64,000 nt of DNA from Cytobacillus sp. S13-E01 (GTDB lineage Bacteria; Bacillota; Bacilli; Bacillales; Bacillaceae_L), in assembly GCF_029193815.1 (NCBI RefSeq), contig NZ_JARFVC010000005.1, positions 97,541 through 161,540 on the forward strand. Reading direction: 5' to 3'. Positions 1 through 8,443 of the stretch are shown piece by piece. Both the position numbers and the translations under genes were made by a program. The notes under the pieces are model-generated. The model did no database searches, was not told the DNA's origin, and was given only the letters and a program-made list of their open reading frames with translations. How positions within the stretch are numbered: position 1 is the stretch's first letter; every line of letters begins with the position of its first letter.

Positions 1-670
1 TGATACAAAATATACTTATGAAGGTAGAGAATATGTCATCATAGATACAGCAGGTATGAGAAAGAGAGGAAAGGTGTATGAGAGCACTGAAAAATATAGT
101 GTTCTAAGAGCACTACGAGCAATCGAACGATCTGATGTTGTCTTGGTGGTTTTAGATGCCCAAGAAGGTATCATTGAACAAGATAAGAAAATAGCTGGTT
201 ATGCCCATGAAGCGGGTAGAGCTGTTGTCATTGTTGTGAATAAATGGGATGCGATTGAAAAAGATGAAAAAACAATGAAAGAGTTCGAAGAAAAAATTAG
301 AGCCCATTTCTTATTTTTAAGTTATGCACCAATCGTTTTTCTATCTGCATTAACGAAAAAAAGAACACATACGTTGGTCCCAATGATTGATAAAGCTAGT
401 GAAAATCACGCCTTCCGTGTCCCTACAAATGTATTAAATGATGTTGTCATGGATGCAGTAGCAATGAACCCAGCACCTGCGGATAAAGGTGTGCGTTTAA
501 AGGTCTATTATGTAACACAAGTGGCTATTAAACCACCTACTTTTGTTGTTTTTGTTAATGAACCGGAATTAATGCACTTTTCATATGAAAGATTTTTAGA
601 AAATCGCCTACGTGAATCCTTTGGGTTTGAAGGTACACCCATTAAGCTAATAGCAAGGGCACGAAAATAA
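1..670 (+). CDS. der: GTPase Der (EngA), 3' part only
   Basis: Essential double-GTPase that acts in late assembly of the 50S ribosomal subunit. The window opens inside the gene; the reading frame starts at base 2, so about 222 C-terminal residues are seen. The fragment holds the second G domain, with the G3 motif DTAGM and the G4 motif NKWD, followed by the KH-like C-terminal domain ending in KLIARARK. B. subtilis Der is 436 residues, so roughly half is missing upstream. gpsA follows after 21 bases, the usual Bacillus order. Identification is firm; the 5' end cannot be given. Confidence 0.96.
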   Translation, partial: DTKYTYEGREYVIIDTAGMRKRGKVYESTEKYSVLRALRAIERSDVVLVVLDAQEGIIEQDKKIAGYAHEAGRAVVIVVNKWDAIEKDEKTMKEFEEKIRAHFLFLSYAPIVFLSALTKKRTHTLVPMIDKASENHAFRVPTNVLNDVVMDAVAMNPAPADKGVRLKVYYVTQVAIKPPTFVVFVNEPELMHFSYERFLENRLRESFGFEGTPIKLIARARK

Positions 671-691
671 GCCATAGGGATGTGATTACTT

Positions 692-1723
692 GTGGAACGA
701 ATAACAGTAGTTGGTGCGGGTAGTTGGGGAACAGCTCTTGCAATGGTGCTTGCCTGTAATGGGCATGAGGTTAGGCTATGGGGCCATAAGGAAGAACAAA
801 TTAATGAAATAAATTCAAATCATACTAACGCTAAATACTTACCAGGTATTTCTTTACCTCCATCAATAAAAGGATATTATTCGCTTGAACAGGCTTTGGA
901 AGGTATAGCAACGATAATTTTGGCTGTCCCCACAAAAGCTATACGGGAAGTATTAAAAAATATTTGTTCTATCATAAATTCCCCACTGACCGTTGTCCAT
1001 GTAAGTAAAGGAATTGAGCCTGATTCACTAATGAGAGTATCAGAAATCATTGAAGATGAAATGCCTGATTACCTTTTAAACAGTGTAGTGGTATTGTCAG
1101 GTCCGAGTCATGCTGAAGAAGTTAGTTTAAGACATCCAACAACTGTCACGGTTTCTTCGAAAGATATGAAAGCCACTGACTATGTCCAAGACCTTTTTAT
1201 GAACCAACATTTTCGTGTTTATACGAATCCAGACATTGTTGGGGTTGAAATTGGTGGGTCTTTAAAAAATATTATCGCACTAGCTGCTGGGATAACAGAT
1301 GGTTTGGGTTATGGAGATAATGCCAAAGCTGCATTAATTACCAGAGGTTTAGCTGAGATTGCAAGACTTGGCAGTGCATTGGGGGCAAATCCATTAACGT
1401 TTTCAGGACTAACTGGAATTGGCGATTTAATCGTTACCTGTACAAGTGTTCATTCCAGAAACTGGCGTGCAGGTAATTTATTAGGAAAAGGCCAAAATCT
1501 AGAACAAGTTCTTGAAAATATGGGGATGGTTGTCGAAGGGGTAAGAACGACAAAAGCAGCATATCAGCTTGCAGAAAAAATGGATGTGAAAATGCCAATA
1601 ACGTATGCTTTATATGATGTACTCTTTAACAATAAGGATGTAAAAGCTGCTGTCGATAGCCTAATGACAAGAGTAAAGACGCATGAGATGGAAGATTTAG
1701 CAAACATATTAGGAGAACGGTAA
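692..1723 (+). CDS. gpsA: glycerol-3-phosphate dehydrogenase [NAD(P)+]
   Basis: Cytoplasmic enzyme that reduces dihydroxyacetone phosphate to sn-glycerol 3-phosphate, the backbone of phospholipids. 343 residues, normal for the family. The N-terminal Rossmann motif GAGSWG is at residues 8-13, and the helical C-terminal domain carries the conserved GGSLKN and [12 protein letters not shown] stretches. The start is a GTG, chosen because the AGGGATGTGA ribosome site lies six bases before it. It probably shares a transcript with der. The sequence after its stop is non-coding and decayed up to yphE. Confidence 0.97.
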   Translation: MERITVVGAGSWGTALAMVLACNGHEVRLWGHKEEQINEINSNHTNAKYLPGISLPPSIKGYYSLEQALEGIATIILAVPTKAIREVLKNICSIINSPLTVVHVSKGIEPDSLMRVSEIIEDEMPDYLLNSVVVLSGPSHAEEVSLRHPTTVTVSSKDMKATDYVQDLFMNQHFRVYTNPDIVGVEIGGSLKNIIALAAGITDGLGYGDNAKAALITRGLAEIARLGSALGANPLTFSGLTGIGDLIVTCTSVHSRNWRAGNLLGKGQNLEQVLENMGMVVEGVRTTKAAYQLAEKMDVKMPITYALYDVLFNNKDVKAAVDSLMTRVKTHEMEDLANILGER

Positions 1724-2270
1724 TCTAAACTCTTAAGAGGCAAAGTTTGATGTTTGAAGGTCGGTTGTTTGATAATCTTATATCTTGAGTTTCGCACCTA
1801 GCAACAATGCGATTTAACCCTTTTTTTAATCGGAAGAAAAAACACGACAGTCCGCATGAACACAAGGTTTTTGGTATGATTAAGGTACCTTACCAAATCT
1901 ACCAAAAAGGGCGTGTTATCATGCGGACTAACTTGGATGAAATCCAAAAAGTGATAAAAACTCATGGATAATCTATTAATTCGATTATAAGTGATGTGAT
2001 GAAAACATTCAAATTCAAATCCCTCTGTCACAAGGTTGGCTTCAAAACATGAGGTTAAAGCAAAGTATGTACTAGTGGACAGCTAATTTAGCAGTAAGGG
2101 GTTTATCCAGTCCATAAGAGAAAACAAAAATAAATCCCTGCATGTGATTTGTGCCGTTCGATAAGATAAACGAAATTACACCTATAACGGGACTAAACTA
2201 AATGCCAAGCAACTCTTAAGTACGTTGAAGAAAGAGAGAAAAGAAAAACGCTGTCGCAAAAGAATAAAGG

Positions 2271-2343
2271 GTTCCGTTTTGAGGTGCATTACGGAAAATT
2301 GACATTAGAAATGGCATACGAATCGAAATATGCCATTTTCCTT
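2271..2343 (+). repeat. 73-bp repeat, copy 1 (no intron)
   Basis: Nearly identical (5 differences in 73) to 63728-63800. Both copies stay open in one frame (RFEVH-GKLTLEMAYES-YAIFL), so this is probably a piece of the same transposase family. It contains the hairpin AAATGGCATA / TATGCCATTT (2309-2338) followed by TTTTCCTT. In the second copy a group II intron begins directly after TTTTCCTT, so this copy serves as the intron-free site. Confidence 0.85.
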
Positions 2344-2523
2344 TTATATAGGGATTTATAATACCTCTTATAGTAAAATAAAACCACTAATGACAAAATA
2401 GATTTAAAGGACAATGCTTATTGGACACTCAAAATTAAGTGTCAATTGGGATGTCCATTCTTACACATTTTCATATACATAAGAATTCATCTCCTATATT
2501 TAGTACCCAGTGATAGTTAAAAT

Positions 2524-2711
2524 AAGAGGAGATTTTCCGGTTAAATTACGTAATAAGGCTTGGTTCGGGGTATATAAGCGGAGGTTTTCCGCCTATGCAA
2601 TGCAAAATGATCCATTTTGACGTTTTTTGTGTAAATAGTCGGAATCCTTCCGTCTATTTAAGCTATTTTAAGTGCTATTTCGTAATTAAGAGAAATTTCT
2701 CCGCTTATTTA
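2524..2711. repeat. array of four degenerate short hairpins
   Basis: Four related small palindromes lie at about 2524-2543, 2574-2596, 2634-2659 and 2684-2711. Each has the form A-a-g-N-GGA, a few bases, TTTCCg, then CTTA or CTAT. The clearest is ATAAGCGGAGGTTTTCCGCC. Starts are 50 to 60 bases apart. The units have diverged and no gene is supported here; the 74-codon frame across them looks like chance. Confidence 0.5.
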
Positions 2712-2799
2712 TTAAACCATGCTGATTCCCTCATCTCTTGGTCCTTGAGGGTTCGCTCATTATTTTTATTATGGGTGTCAAAGATTGCACGCCTTTTTC

Positions 2800-2900
2800 A
2801 TTGTTTAGGAATTTATTAAATTGTAAGGTTGTGTATAACTTCGATTCTTTGTCTATCTACGTCTAGCTCCAGGCGCCATCGGACCTGAGGTCATAAGCCT
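2800..2900 (+). repeat. modular interspersed repeat, copy A (truncated)
   Basis: Begins with the type-1 module TTGTTTAGGAATTTAT, runs through CTACGTCTAGCTCC and GGCGCCATCGG, and stops after GGTCATAAGCC. The apical hairpin and the 3' half of the large stem are missing. It matches the start of the copy at 51797. Confidence 0.8.
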
Positions 2901-2971
2901 TATATAACAAGGGTTAAGGCAGGATTATGAGTTAGAAAATCCTGTTTATTAAGGGTGCGAAACTTAAGTTA

Positions 2972-3455
2972 TATTTTCTTTTGAAAAATAATTTGAAGAT
3001 AATCTGTTACTTTTACACAGTGTACTCGCATATCACATACTATAAGATGAGTGTTGGGATAAGGAGGTTATGCTATGGGATTAAGTGTGTATTATCTATA
3101 TTTAAATGTATTTGTCTTTAAAGAAAGAGGTACATTAACATAATCGTTCTGATCTAGGACCTTACAATAAAACAGTGTGACCCAGTTTTAACATATTAAT
3201 TTTTAAATAATTCTTAAAACATAGGCATTAGACGATACAAATTGAACGGAATATGCATATTATGCAACGTATTACTTTATCTCGTTAGAAAAGTCGCCCC
3301 TATTTTCATGCATGCCACTAAATGTGGGGGGGGGCAAACGACACTGATAGCTTGGTAAATCGACTAAACTTCAGAGTGTTTAAAGCTCTGATTTGAAGGA
3401 AGTAATACATTTATGAGTTAAAGCTACCGGTTAGGTATTTAGTTTGTTTCTTGTT
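2972..3455. other. intergenic DNA without recognisable features
   Basis: AT-rich sequence with a G9 run near 3327-3335 but no supported reading frame, RNA gene or known repeat. Together with the relics upstream it fills the gap between gpsA and yphE, which adjoin in B. subtilis. Confidence 0.5.
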
Positions 3456-3490
3456 GAAGTAGAGTGCCCCTCTTTACTTCAGCTTTTTTT
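3456..3490 (+). terminator. intrinsic terminator upstream of yphE
   Basis: GAAGTAGAG pairs with CTC-TTTACTTC across a short loop and is followed by a T-rich run (3484-3491). It would insulate yphE from transcription through the decayed region. Confidence 0.65.
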
Positions 3491-3597
3491 TGCTTTATAT
3501 GATATAATACTTTTCGTCTATAGGTAAGAATTAGGTATTGTTGACTTAACTCAGTTTTAGTTAACGATGATTTAAAAAGTAAAAGGAGCGGTTTTTA

Positions 3598-3798
3598 ATG
3601 ACACCAGGGTTACTTAAGATGTGGTTTGCGCTTGCTTCAATGGGATTTATGTTTATTGCAGTTATTTCGATTTATCTTAGTAGATATAAATTAAAGGGCT
3701 TTTTAAGGACAATCTTATCAGTAATTGCCTATTTTTTTATGGTGGTTGCCGGTATAATTATCTTCTTTGTCGTATTTAGTGGCCCGGTAAGTGAATAG
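3598..3798 (+). CDS. yphE: YphE-like small membrane protein (DUF2768)
   Basis: A 66-residue protein with two hydrophobic segments, about residues 7-26 and 37-60, separated by a short basic loop (SRYKLKG). Size, sequence style and position just before yphF and spoIVA match B. subtilis YphE, whose function is unknown. The AAAGGAGCGG ribosome site precedes the ATG. yphF follows after 30 bases and is probably co-transcribed. The family assignment rests on memory and gene order. Confidence 0.85.
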   Translation: MTPGLLKMWFALASMGFMFIAVISIYLSRYKLKGFLRTILSVIAYFFMVVAGIIIFFVVFSGPVSE

Positions 3799-3828
3799 AG
3801 AAGACAAAATGAAGGACGGATTTATACT

Positions 3829-4563
3829 ATGAAAGTAACCAGAAAGAAGCTATTATTACTTTTACATTTGATTATAGCTATCTCCTTATTATCAGGTTGT
3901 TTATACCCAGAAGATAAACTGAAGCAAAACCAAGTTCCGTATTTGGACCAACTAGCTTCGGTTCAATTAGCAGTAGAACAATTTCAGCAAGATAATTCAG
4001 GGCTATTACCTATTAAAACAAGAGATATGACTACACCTATCTATCAAAAATATCCAATCGATTTTAATAAATTGATACCTAGATATATGCAGGATACACC
4101 AGGGACTTCTTTTGAAAGTGGTGGTGTTTATTTATACGTTTTAGTAGATGTTGAGACAAACCCAACGGTGAAACTATTTGATTTAACTTTAACTGAGACG
4201 ATTCGCGAAATAAATTTCAGGTTAGATGATTATAGAAGAAAAAACGGTTACCCACCATTCAAAGAGGTTGTATCAAATAAAGTGTTCACTCTGGATTTTA
4301 AAAAACTAGGGTACACAGAAGAACCCTATGTTGTAAGTCCATTCACAGGCAACAATCTTTCATTTGTGATCAATGATGAGGTAGATATATTTGTGGATTA
4401 CAGACCAGATCTTTATGCAGCGCTACAAAAATCTAAGAACTCGTACGTAACAGGTGATGATATAAGAGATATTTTAGTACAGGATTCAATGTTTGTACCT
4501 GCACACTCCCTTCCGTATACAATTGATCCAGATAAAAAAGAGCCTATTTTTTTAGATAAATAA
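3829..4563 (+). CDS. yphF: YphF-like lipoprotein
   Basis: A 244-residue predicted lipoprotein. The basic N-terminus and hydrophobic stretch (residues 8-21) end in the lipobox L-S-G-C with the lipidated cysteine at 24. The rest is hydrophilic and would face outward from the membrane. No catalytic motif is recognised. It corresponds to YphF between yphE and spoIVA; its place next to a sporulation gene suggests a sporulation link, but that is inference. A terminator follows directly. Confidence 0.82.
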   Translation: MKVTRKKLLLLLHLIIAISLLSGCLYPEDKLKQNQVPYLDQLASVQLAVEQFQQDNSGLLPIKTRDMTTPIYQKYPIDFNKLIPRYMQDTPGTSFESGGVYLYVLVDVETNPTVKLFDLTLTETIREINFRLDDYRRKNGYPPFKEVVSNKVFTLDFKKLGYTEEPYVVSPFTGNNLSFVINDEVDIFVDYRPDLYAALQKSKNSYVTGDDIRDILVQDSMFVPAHSLPYTIDPDKKEPIFLDK

Positions 4564-4568
4564 GTCAT

Positions 4569-4614
4569 GAACCCTTCTTTAGAGAATAAACTCTAACAGA
4601 AGGGTTTTTATTTT
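4569..4614 (+). terminator. terminator after yphF
   Basis: GAACCCTTCT and AGAAGGGTT pair around a loop that also contains the small palindrome AGAG-AATAAA-CTCT, followed by a T-rich run. Confidence 0.85.
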
Positions 4615-4663
4615 ATAAGACCTTGAGTTCAAATGGGGGTAAAAAAATAACTTCTTAGGATTA

Positions 4664-4694
4664 GTCATAATTAAGTAGGACAACATCATACATA
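4664..4694 (+). promoter_or_regulatory. candidate sigma-E promoter of spoIVA
   Basis: GTCATAAT (4664-4671) and CATACATA (4687-4694) are separated by 15 bases and resemble the mother-cell sigma-E -35 and -10 elements. spoIVA is a known sigma-E gene. The first in-frame ATG (4699) lies right beside this promoter, which argues against it as the start. Confidence 0.6.
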
Positions 4695-4761
4695 TATAAT
4701 GTCCTATATTACTTATTCGGATAGTATTATCCCAAGAACTCTAAGATCGGGAGGGGATCAC

Positions 4762-6240
4762 TTGGAAAAGGTAGACGTTTTTAAAGATATCGCTGAACGT
4801 ACTGGAGGCGATATCTACTTAGGAGTAGTTGGTGCAGTTAGAACAGGTAAATCTACTTTCATTAAAAAATTTATGGAATTAGTAGTCTTACCGAATATCG
4901 GTAATGAAGCAGATAAAGCACGTGCACAGGATGAACTTCCTCAAAGTGCAGCTGGTAAAACGATAATGACAACTGAACCAAAATTTGTTCCAAATCAAGC
5001 TGTTTCAGTACATGTAGAAGATGGACTCAATGTAAATATTCGACTAGTAGATTGTGTTGGGTATACTGTTCCAGGGGCAAAAGGGTATGAGGATGAAAAT
5101 GGACCAAGAATGATTAATACGCCTTGGTATGAGGAACCAATTCCATTCCATGAAGCTGCTGAAATTGGAACAAGAAAGGTTATACAAGAACATTCAACAA
5201 TTGGTGTAGTAATTGCTACTGATGGCTCTATTGGTGATATTCCAAGAAAAGATTATATTGAGGCAGAGGAAAGAGTGATAGAGGAATTAAAAGAAGTTGG
5301 TAAACCATTTATTATGGTTGTCAACACTGTACACCCGCATCACCCTGAAACCGAAGCCCTACGTCAACAATTAAATGAGAAATACGATATTCCTGTCCTA
5401 GCAATGAGTGTAGAGAGTATGCGAGAGACCGATGTATACAACGTACTACGTGAAGCTTTATATGAGTTCCCGGTGCTTGAGGTAAATGTAAATCTACCAA
5501 GCTGGGTAATGGTATTGCGTGAAGATCATTGGTTACGTGAAAGCTACCAAGAGGCTGTTAAAGATACAGTGCAAGATATTAAACGCTTACGTGATGTAGA
5601 TAGAGTTGTTGGTCAATTTAGTGAATATGATTTTATTGACCAAGCAAGCTTAGCTGGTATTGAAATGGGGCAGGGAATCGCTGAAATTGATCTATATGCT
5701 CCCGATGATCTGTATGATCAAATTTTAAAAGAAGTTGTTGGGGTGGAGATTCGCGGCAAAGACCATTTGCTTCAGCTAATGCAAGATTTCGCATATGCCA
5801 AAGCTGAGTATGATCAAGTTGCTGATGCTTTAAAAATGGTGAAGCAAACTGGTTACGGTATCGCCGCACCTGCACTTTCTGATATGAGCCTTGATGAACC
5901 TGAAATTATTCGACAAGGATCACGATTTGGTGTCAGATTAAAAGCGGTAGCACCTTCCATTCATATGATTAAGGTGGACGTAGAATCTGAATTTGCACCT
6001 ATTATCGGTACAGAAAAACAAAGCGAAGAGTTAGTAAGGTATCTAATGCAGGATTTTGAGGATGATCCACTATCAATCTGGAACTCAGATATTTTTGGTA
6101 GATCATTAAGCTCAATTGTAAGAGAAGGTATTCAAGCAAAGCTTTCTCTAATGCCTGAAAATGCCCGCTATAAATTAAAGGAAACTCTAGAAAGAATAAT
6201 AAACGAAGGTTCTGGTGGTTTAATCGCTATCATTTTATAA
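4762..6240 (+). CDS. spoIVA: stage IV sporulation protein A (SpoIVA ATPase)
   Basis: ATP-hydrolysing scaffold that polymerises on the outer forespore membrane, forms the base of the spore coat and links coat with cortex assembly. Counting from TTG 4762 the protein is 492 residues, exactly the B. subtilis length. The Walker A motif GAVRTGKST then places the catalytic lysine at 30, as known for SpoIVA. The GGGAGGGG site five bases before this TTG supports it over the ATG at 4699. The C-terminus (GSGGLIAIIL) is the membrane-targeting end. Monocistronic, with its own promoter and terminator. Confidence 0.97.
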   Translation: MEKVDVFKDIAERTGGDIYLGVVGAVRTGKSTFIKKFMELVVLPNIGNEADKARAQDELPQSAAGKTIMTTEPKFVPNQAVSVHVEDGLNVNIRLVDCVGYTVPGAKGYEDENGPRMINTPWYEEPIPFHEAAEIGTRKVIQEHSTIGVVIATDGSIGDIPRKDYIEAEERVIEELKEVGKPFIMVVNTVHPHHPETEALRQQLNEKYDIPVLAMSVESMRETDVYNVLREALYEFPVLEVNVNLPSWVMVLREDHWLRESYQEAVKDTVQDIKRLRDVDRVVGQFSEYDFIDQASLAGIEMGQGIAEIDLYAPDDLYDQILKEVVGVEIRGKDHLLQLMQDFAYAKAEYDQVADALKMVKQTGYGIAAPALSDMSLDEPEIIRQGSRFGVRLKAVAPSIHMIKVDVESEFAPIIGTEKQSEELVRYLMQDFEDDPLSIWNSDIFGRSLSSIVREGIQAKLSLMPENARYKLKETLERIINEGSGGLIAIIL

Positions 6241-6264
6241 GACAAAAGAATCGAATTCAATTAC

Positions 6265-6289
6265 GACTCCTTATTTGGAGTCTTTTTTT
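6265..6289 (+). terminator. terminator after spoIVA
   Basis: GACTCC and GGAGTC pair around the loop TTATTT, followed by seven T. Confidence 0.93.
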
Positions 6290-6368
6290 GATTTCTATAA
6301 GTTTGTTAAAAATTCTCAATAATTATGGCGAAATATCCCTAAATAGTAAAGATTTCCGTTGAAAAATA

Positions 6369-6395
6369 TTGAATTATGTCGGATAATCGTATAAT
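6369..6395 (+). promoter_or_regulatory. candidate promoter of hbs
   Basis: TTGAAT (6369-6374) and TATAAT (6390-6395) with a 15-base gap, a little short. It implies a leader of about 180 bases before hbs. Apart from this promoter and the GGGAGGAGGTGA ribosome site, the gap 6290-6581 shows nothing recognisable. Confidence 0.45.
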
Positions 6396-6581
6396 ATAAG
6401 GCTTGTTACCAATTAGTAGTTCTATAAAGGTATAGAACTTGCTCAAATTGTGAAGTAATGAATAATAGGATTAGTTGGATTCTTTATAGTAGGAGAGTAA
6501 AAGGAATTTTTCGTCCCTTTAGAAAACTTCTATTAAGATCCCATACTCTGAAGAAATACTATTTGGGAGGAGGTGAATAGC

Positions 6582-6854
6582 ATGAACAAGACAGAACTAA
6601 TTAATGCTGTAGCAGAAGCTAGCGAGATTTCTAAGAAGGACGCTACAAAAGCTGTTGATGCTGTTTTTGATTCAATTTTAGATGCACTTAAAAGTGGAGA
6701 TAAAGTTCAATTGATCGGTTTTGGAAATTTCGAGGTTCGTGAACGTGCTGCACGTAAGGGACGAAACCCACAAACAGGTGAAGAAATCGAAATTGCTGCA
6801 AGTAAAGTTCCTGCATTTAAACCAGGTAAAGTATTAAAAGACGCAGTTAAATAA
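6582..6854 (+). CDS. hbs: DNA-binding protein HU
   Basis: Small histone-like dimer that bends and compacts chromosomal DNA. 90 residues with the HU signature ([20 protein letters not shown], then GEEIEI), which forms the beta-arm that grips the minor groove. The ATG at 6582 follows GGGAGGAGGTGA (6565-6576) with good spacing and matches the usual MNKTELI start; an in-frame GTG at 6573 lies inside the ribosome site and is rejected. Placement between spoIVA and folE is as in B. subtilis. Confidence 0.97.
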   Translation: MNKTELINAVAEASEISKKDATKAVDAVFDSILDALKSGDKVQLIGFGNFEVRERAARKGRNPQTGEEIEIAASKVPAFKPGKVLKDAVK

Positions 6855-6881
6855 TGTACATAATTACCTGATAAAAAGGAT

Positions 6882-6910
6882 GATCCGTCTTATGCGGGTC
6901 TCTTTTTTGT
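6882..6910 (+). terminator. terminator after hbs
   Basis: GATCCG pairs with CGGGTC (one G:T pair) around a seven-base loop, followed by TCTTTTTT. Confidence 0.75.
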
Positions 6911-7161
6911 TGTTTAGGAATTTATAAATTGTAAGGTTGTGTATAACTTCGTGTCTCTGTCTATCTACGTCTAGCTCCGGGCGCCCTGCGCTTTTCTTGA
7001 AAGATAAGAAAGTATAAAAATTTGAACCTAGTTTTAGTGTCTAGCTCCGGGCGCCATCGGCTCGAGGTCATAAGCCAATCCGTCCGGAAGGTAAAGAACA
7101 ACCTTCCAGCCGGCTTGTCTTATGCTTGTCGCCGATAGGCGGGCGCCCTGCGCTTTTCTTG
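6910..7161 (+). repeat. modular interspersed repeat, copy B (short unit plus full unit)
   Basis: Two units in tandem. The first (6910-6998) has the type-1 module, CTAGCTCCGGGCGCC and directly CTGCGCTTTTCTTG, as if everything between two GGGCGCC repeats had been deleted. The second (about 7000-7161) has the type-2 module AAGATAAGAAAGTATAAAAA and the full structure. Nested stems are GGGCGCC/GGCGCCC, ATCGGC/GCCGAT and CATAAG/CTTATG, topped by the alpha hairpin CCGGAAGGT/ACCTTCC-AG-CCGG. It fills most of the 383-bp gap between hbs and folE. Confidence 0.85.
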
Positions 7162-7188
7162 CTTTCAGCTCTTTTTATATGCTAGAAT
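7159..7188 (+). promoter_or_regulatory. candidate promoter of folE/mtrB
   Basis: TTGCTT (7159-7164) and TAGAAT (7183-7188) with an 18-base gap. The first bases of the -35 element are the last bases of the interspersed repeat (CTTTTCTTG). Confidence 0.45.
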
Positions 7189-7237
7189 CGCCTTACGTGA
7201 CATTAGATTATGGTTTTTTGGGAGGAGATTAGTTTAC

Positions 7238-7804
7238 ATGTCTTCAATTAATCACGCACAAATTGAACAGGCAGTAAAGTTAATTATAGAAGCAATTGGT
7301 GAGGACCCAAACCGTGAAGGTCTACTTGATACCCCCAAACGGGTAGCGAAGATGTATGCTGAGGTTTTTTCAGGCATAAATGAAGATCCTAAAGAGCATT
7401 TTAAGACGATTTTTGGTGAAGACCATGAAGAGCTTGTTTTGGTGAAAGATATTCAATTTTATTCAATGTGCGAACATCATTTGGTCCCATTTTATGGTGC
7501 AGCACATGTTGCCTACATACCTAAAGGGGGAAGGGTTACAGGATTAAGTAAGCTAGCGAGGGCTGTTGAAGCAGTTGCAAAGAGACCTCAGCTTCAGGAA
7601 AGAATTACTTCAACAATTGCCGATTCTATTGTTGAGTCGTTAGATCCTTACGGAGTAATGGTTATTGTTGAAGCCGAACATATGTGTATGACAATGCGAG
7701 GGGTTAAAAAGCCTGGTGCTAAGACAGTTACTTCTGCGGTACGAGGTATTTTTAAAACAGATACTGCCGCGCGTGCAGAGGTTCTATCATTTCTTAAAGA
7801 TTAA
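7238..7804 (+). CDS. folE: GTP cyclohydrolase I
   Basis: Opens GTP to 7,8-dihydroneopterin triphosphate, the first step of folate synthesis (called mtrA in B. subtilis). 188 residues, normal size. Zinc ligands are in SMCEHH (Cys78, His81) and a later cysteine near 150 in EHMCMTMRG. The C-terminal [16 protein letters not shown] segment is typical. A GGGAGGAG site precedes the ATG. It lies upstream of mtrB as in B. subtilis, so folate and tryptophan control genes are expressed together. Confidence 0.97.
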   Translation: MSSINHAQIEQAVKLIIEAIGEDPNREGLLDTPKRVAKMYAEVFSGINEDPKEHFKTIFGEDHEELVLVKDIQFYSMCEHHLVPFYGAAHVAYIPKGGRVTGLSKLARAVEAVAKRPQLQERITSTIADSIVESLDPYGVMVIVEAEHMCMTMRGVKKPGAKTVTSAVRGIFKTDTAARAEVLSFLKD

Positions 7805-8001
7805 TGATTATGATTAGTCTTCTCTGAAAAATTGTTGTAGTTCACAAAAAACACTTTAAAAAACAACAAAAATTAGGAAGCAGCTTACATTAAGCAAATG
7901 GTTTACTTTAAAATCTCTCACTAATTGACATAATTAAGGTTTTAGTGGATATTTAAATAAAAGAATTCGTTTTATTCTTCGTTTAAAGGAGAGAGCTAAA
8001 G

Positions 8002-8232
8002 ATGGGCGTAAATACTAATAATGATTTTATCGTTATAAAGGCTGCAGAGGATGGTGTAAATGTGATTGGTTTAACACGTGGAACGGATACACGTTTTCAT
8101 CATTCTGAAAAGCTAGATAAAGGTGAAGTGATGATTGCTCAATTTACGGAGCACACCTCAGCTATTAAGATAAGAGGAAAGGCTTTAATTCAAACTGGAC
8201 ATGGTGAAATTGAATCAGAAACAAAAAAATAG
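8002..8232 (+). CDS. mtrB: trp RNA-binding attenuation protein (TRAP)
   Basis: Forms an 11-subunit ring that, when loaded with tryptophan, wraps RNA carrying GAG/UAG triplets and causes termination in the trp leader. 76 residues. The RNA-contact residues known from Bacillus TRAP fall at exactly Lys37, Lys56 and Arg58, and the tryptophan pocket motifs ([19 protein letters not shown]) are intact. The matching target site lies in this window before trpE (15512-15571). GGAGAGAG precedes the ATG. folE is 197 bases upstream; a terminator overlaps the stop codon. Confidence 0.97.
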   Translation: MGVNTNNDFIVIKAAEDGVNVIGLTRGTDTRFHHSEKLDKGEVMIAQFTEHTSAIKIRGKALIQTGHGEIESETKK

Positions 8233-8253
8233 CAGGTAGCCCCTGCTTTTTTA
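8231..8253 (+). terminator. terminator after mtrB
   Basis: GCAGG and CCTGC pair around a five-base loop, followed by TTTTTTAG. The stem begins at the stop codon. Confidence 0.85.
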
Positions 8254-8344
8254 GCTTTTTAGGTAGTTAAATGTGGGTCGATTTGGAAAGCATCAAGAAA
8301 AATGTAACTTTTAGGGCTAATAAGACACATAACACTTTGCTTTA

Positions 8345-8353
8345 TGTTATAAT
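8345..8353 (+). promoter_or_regulatory. extended -10 promoter candidate before hepS
   Basis: TGTTATAAT is a full extended -10 element. No convincing -35 element stands 17 bases upstream. Confidence 0.4.
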
Positions 8354-8443
8354 GATGGTTGTCAAAAATGTTAATGAATGATAACCATTTTCTTTGGGGA
8401 ATTTGGTTTAGTTAGATATAACGGGGAAACAAGGGTGATTTAA

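Larger units (their letters stand above)
1780..2971 (+). mobile_element. decayed insertion sequence (DDE transposase remnant)
   Basis: Imperfect inverted repeats at 1780-1798 and 2953-2971 match at about 16 of 19 positions (core GTTTCGCACC and its complement). A transposase-like frame begins at ATG 1921 (MRTNLDEIQKV) with stops after 16 codons and again later. At 2125-2265 another frame encodes HVICAVR, a stop, then DKRNYTYNGTKLNAKQLL and KKERKEKRCRKRIKG. A third frame continues with FRFEVHYGKLTLEMAYE. The pattern resembles IS4-like DDE transposases, from memory. Frameshifts and stops make it a relic. The outer limits are inferred from the inverted repeats only. An unrelated repeat (2800-2900) is nested inside. 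Confidence 0.55.

Noticed and set aside
1798..2031. Minus-strand 77-codon frame in the gpsA-yphE gap
   Set aside because: Antisense to the transposase relic; the relic frames on the plus strand make more sense.
2595..2819. 74-codon plus-strand frame
   Set aside because: Runs across the hairpin array, aromatic/Cys-rich low-quality sequence with no ribosome site.
4699..4761. 21-codon N-terminal extension of SpoIVA
   Set aside because: The ATG lies next to the sigma-E -10 element and lacks a ribosome site; TTG 4762 gives Lys30 and 492 residues as in B. subtilis.
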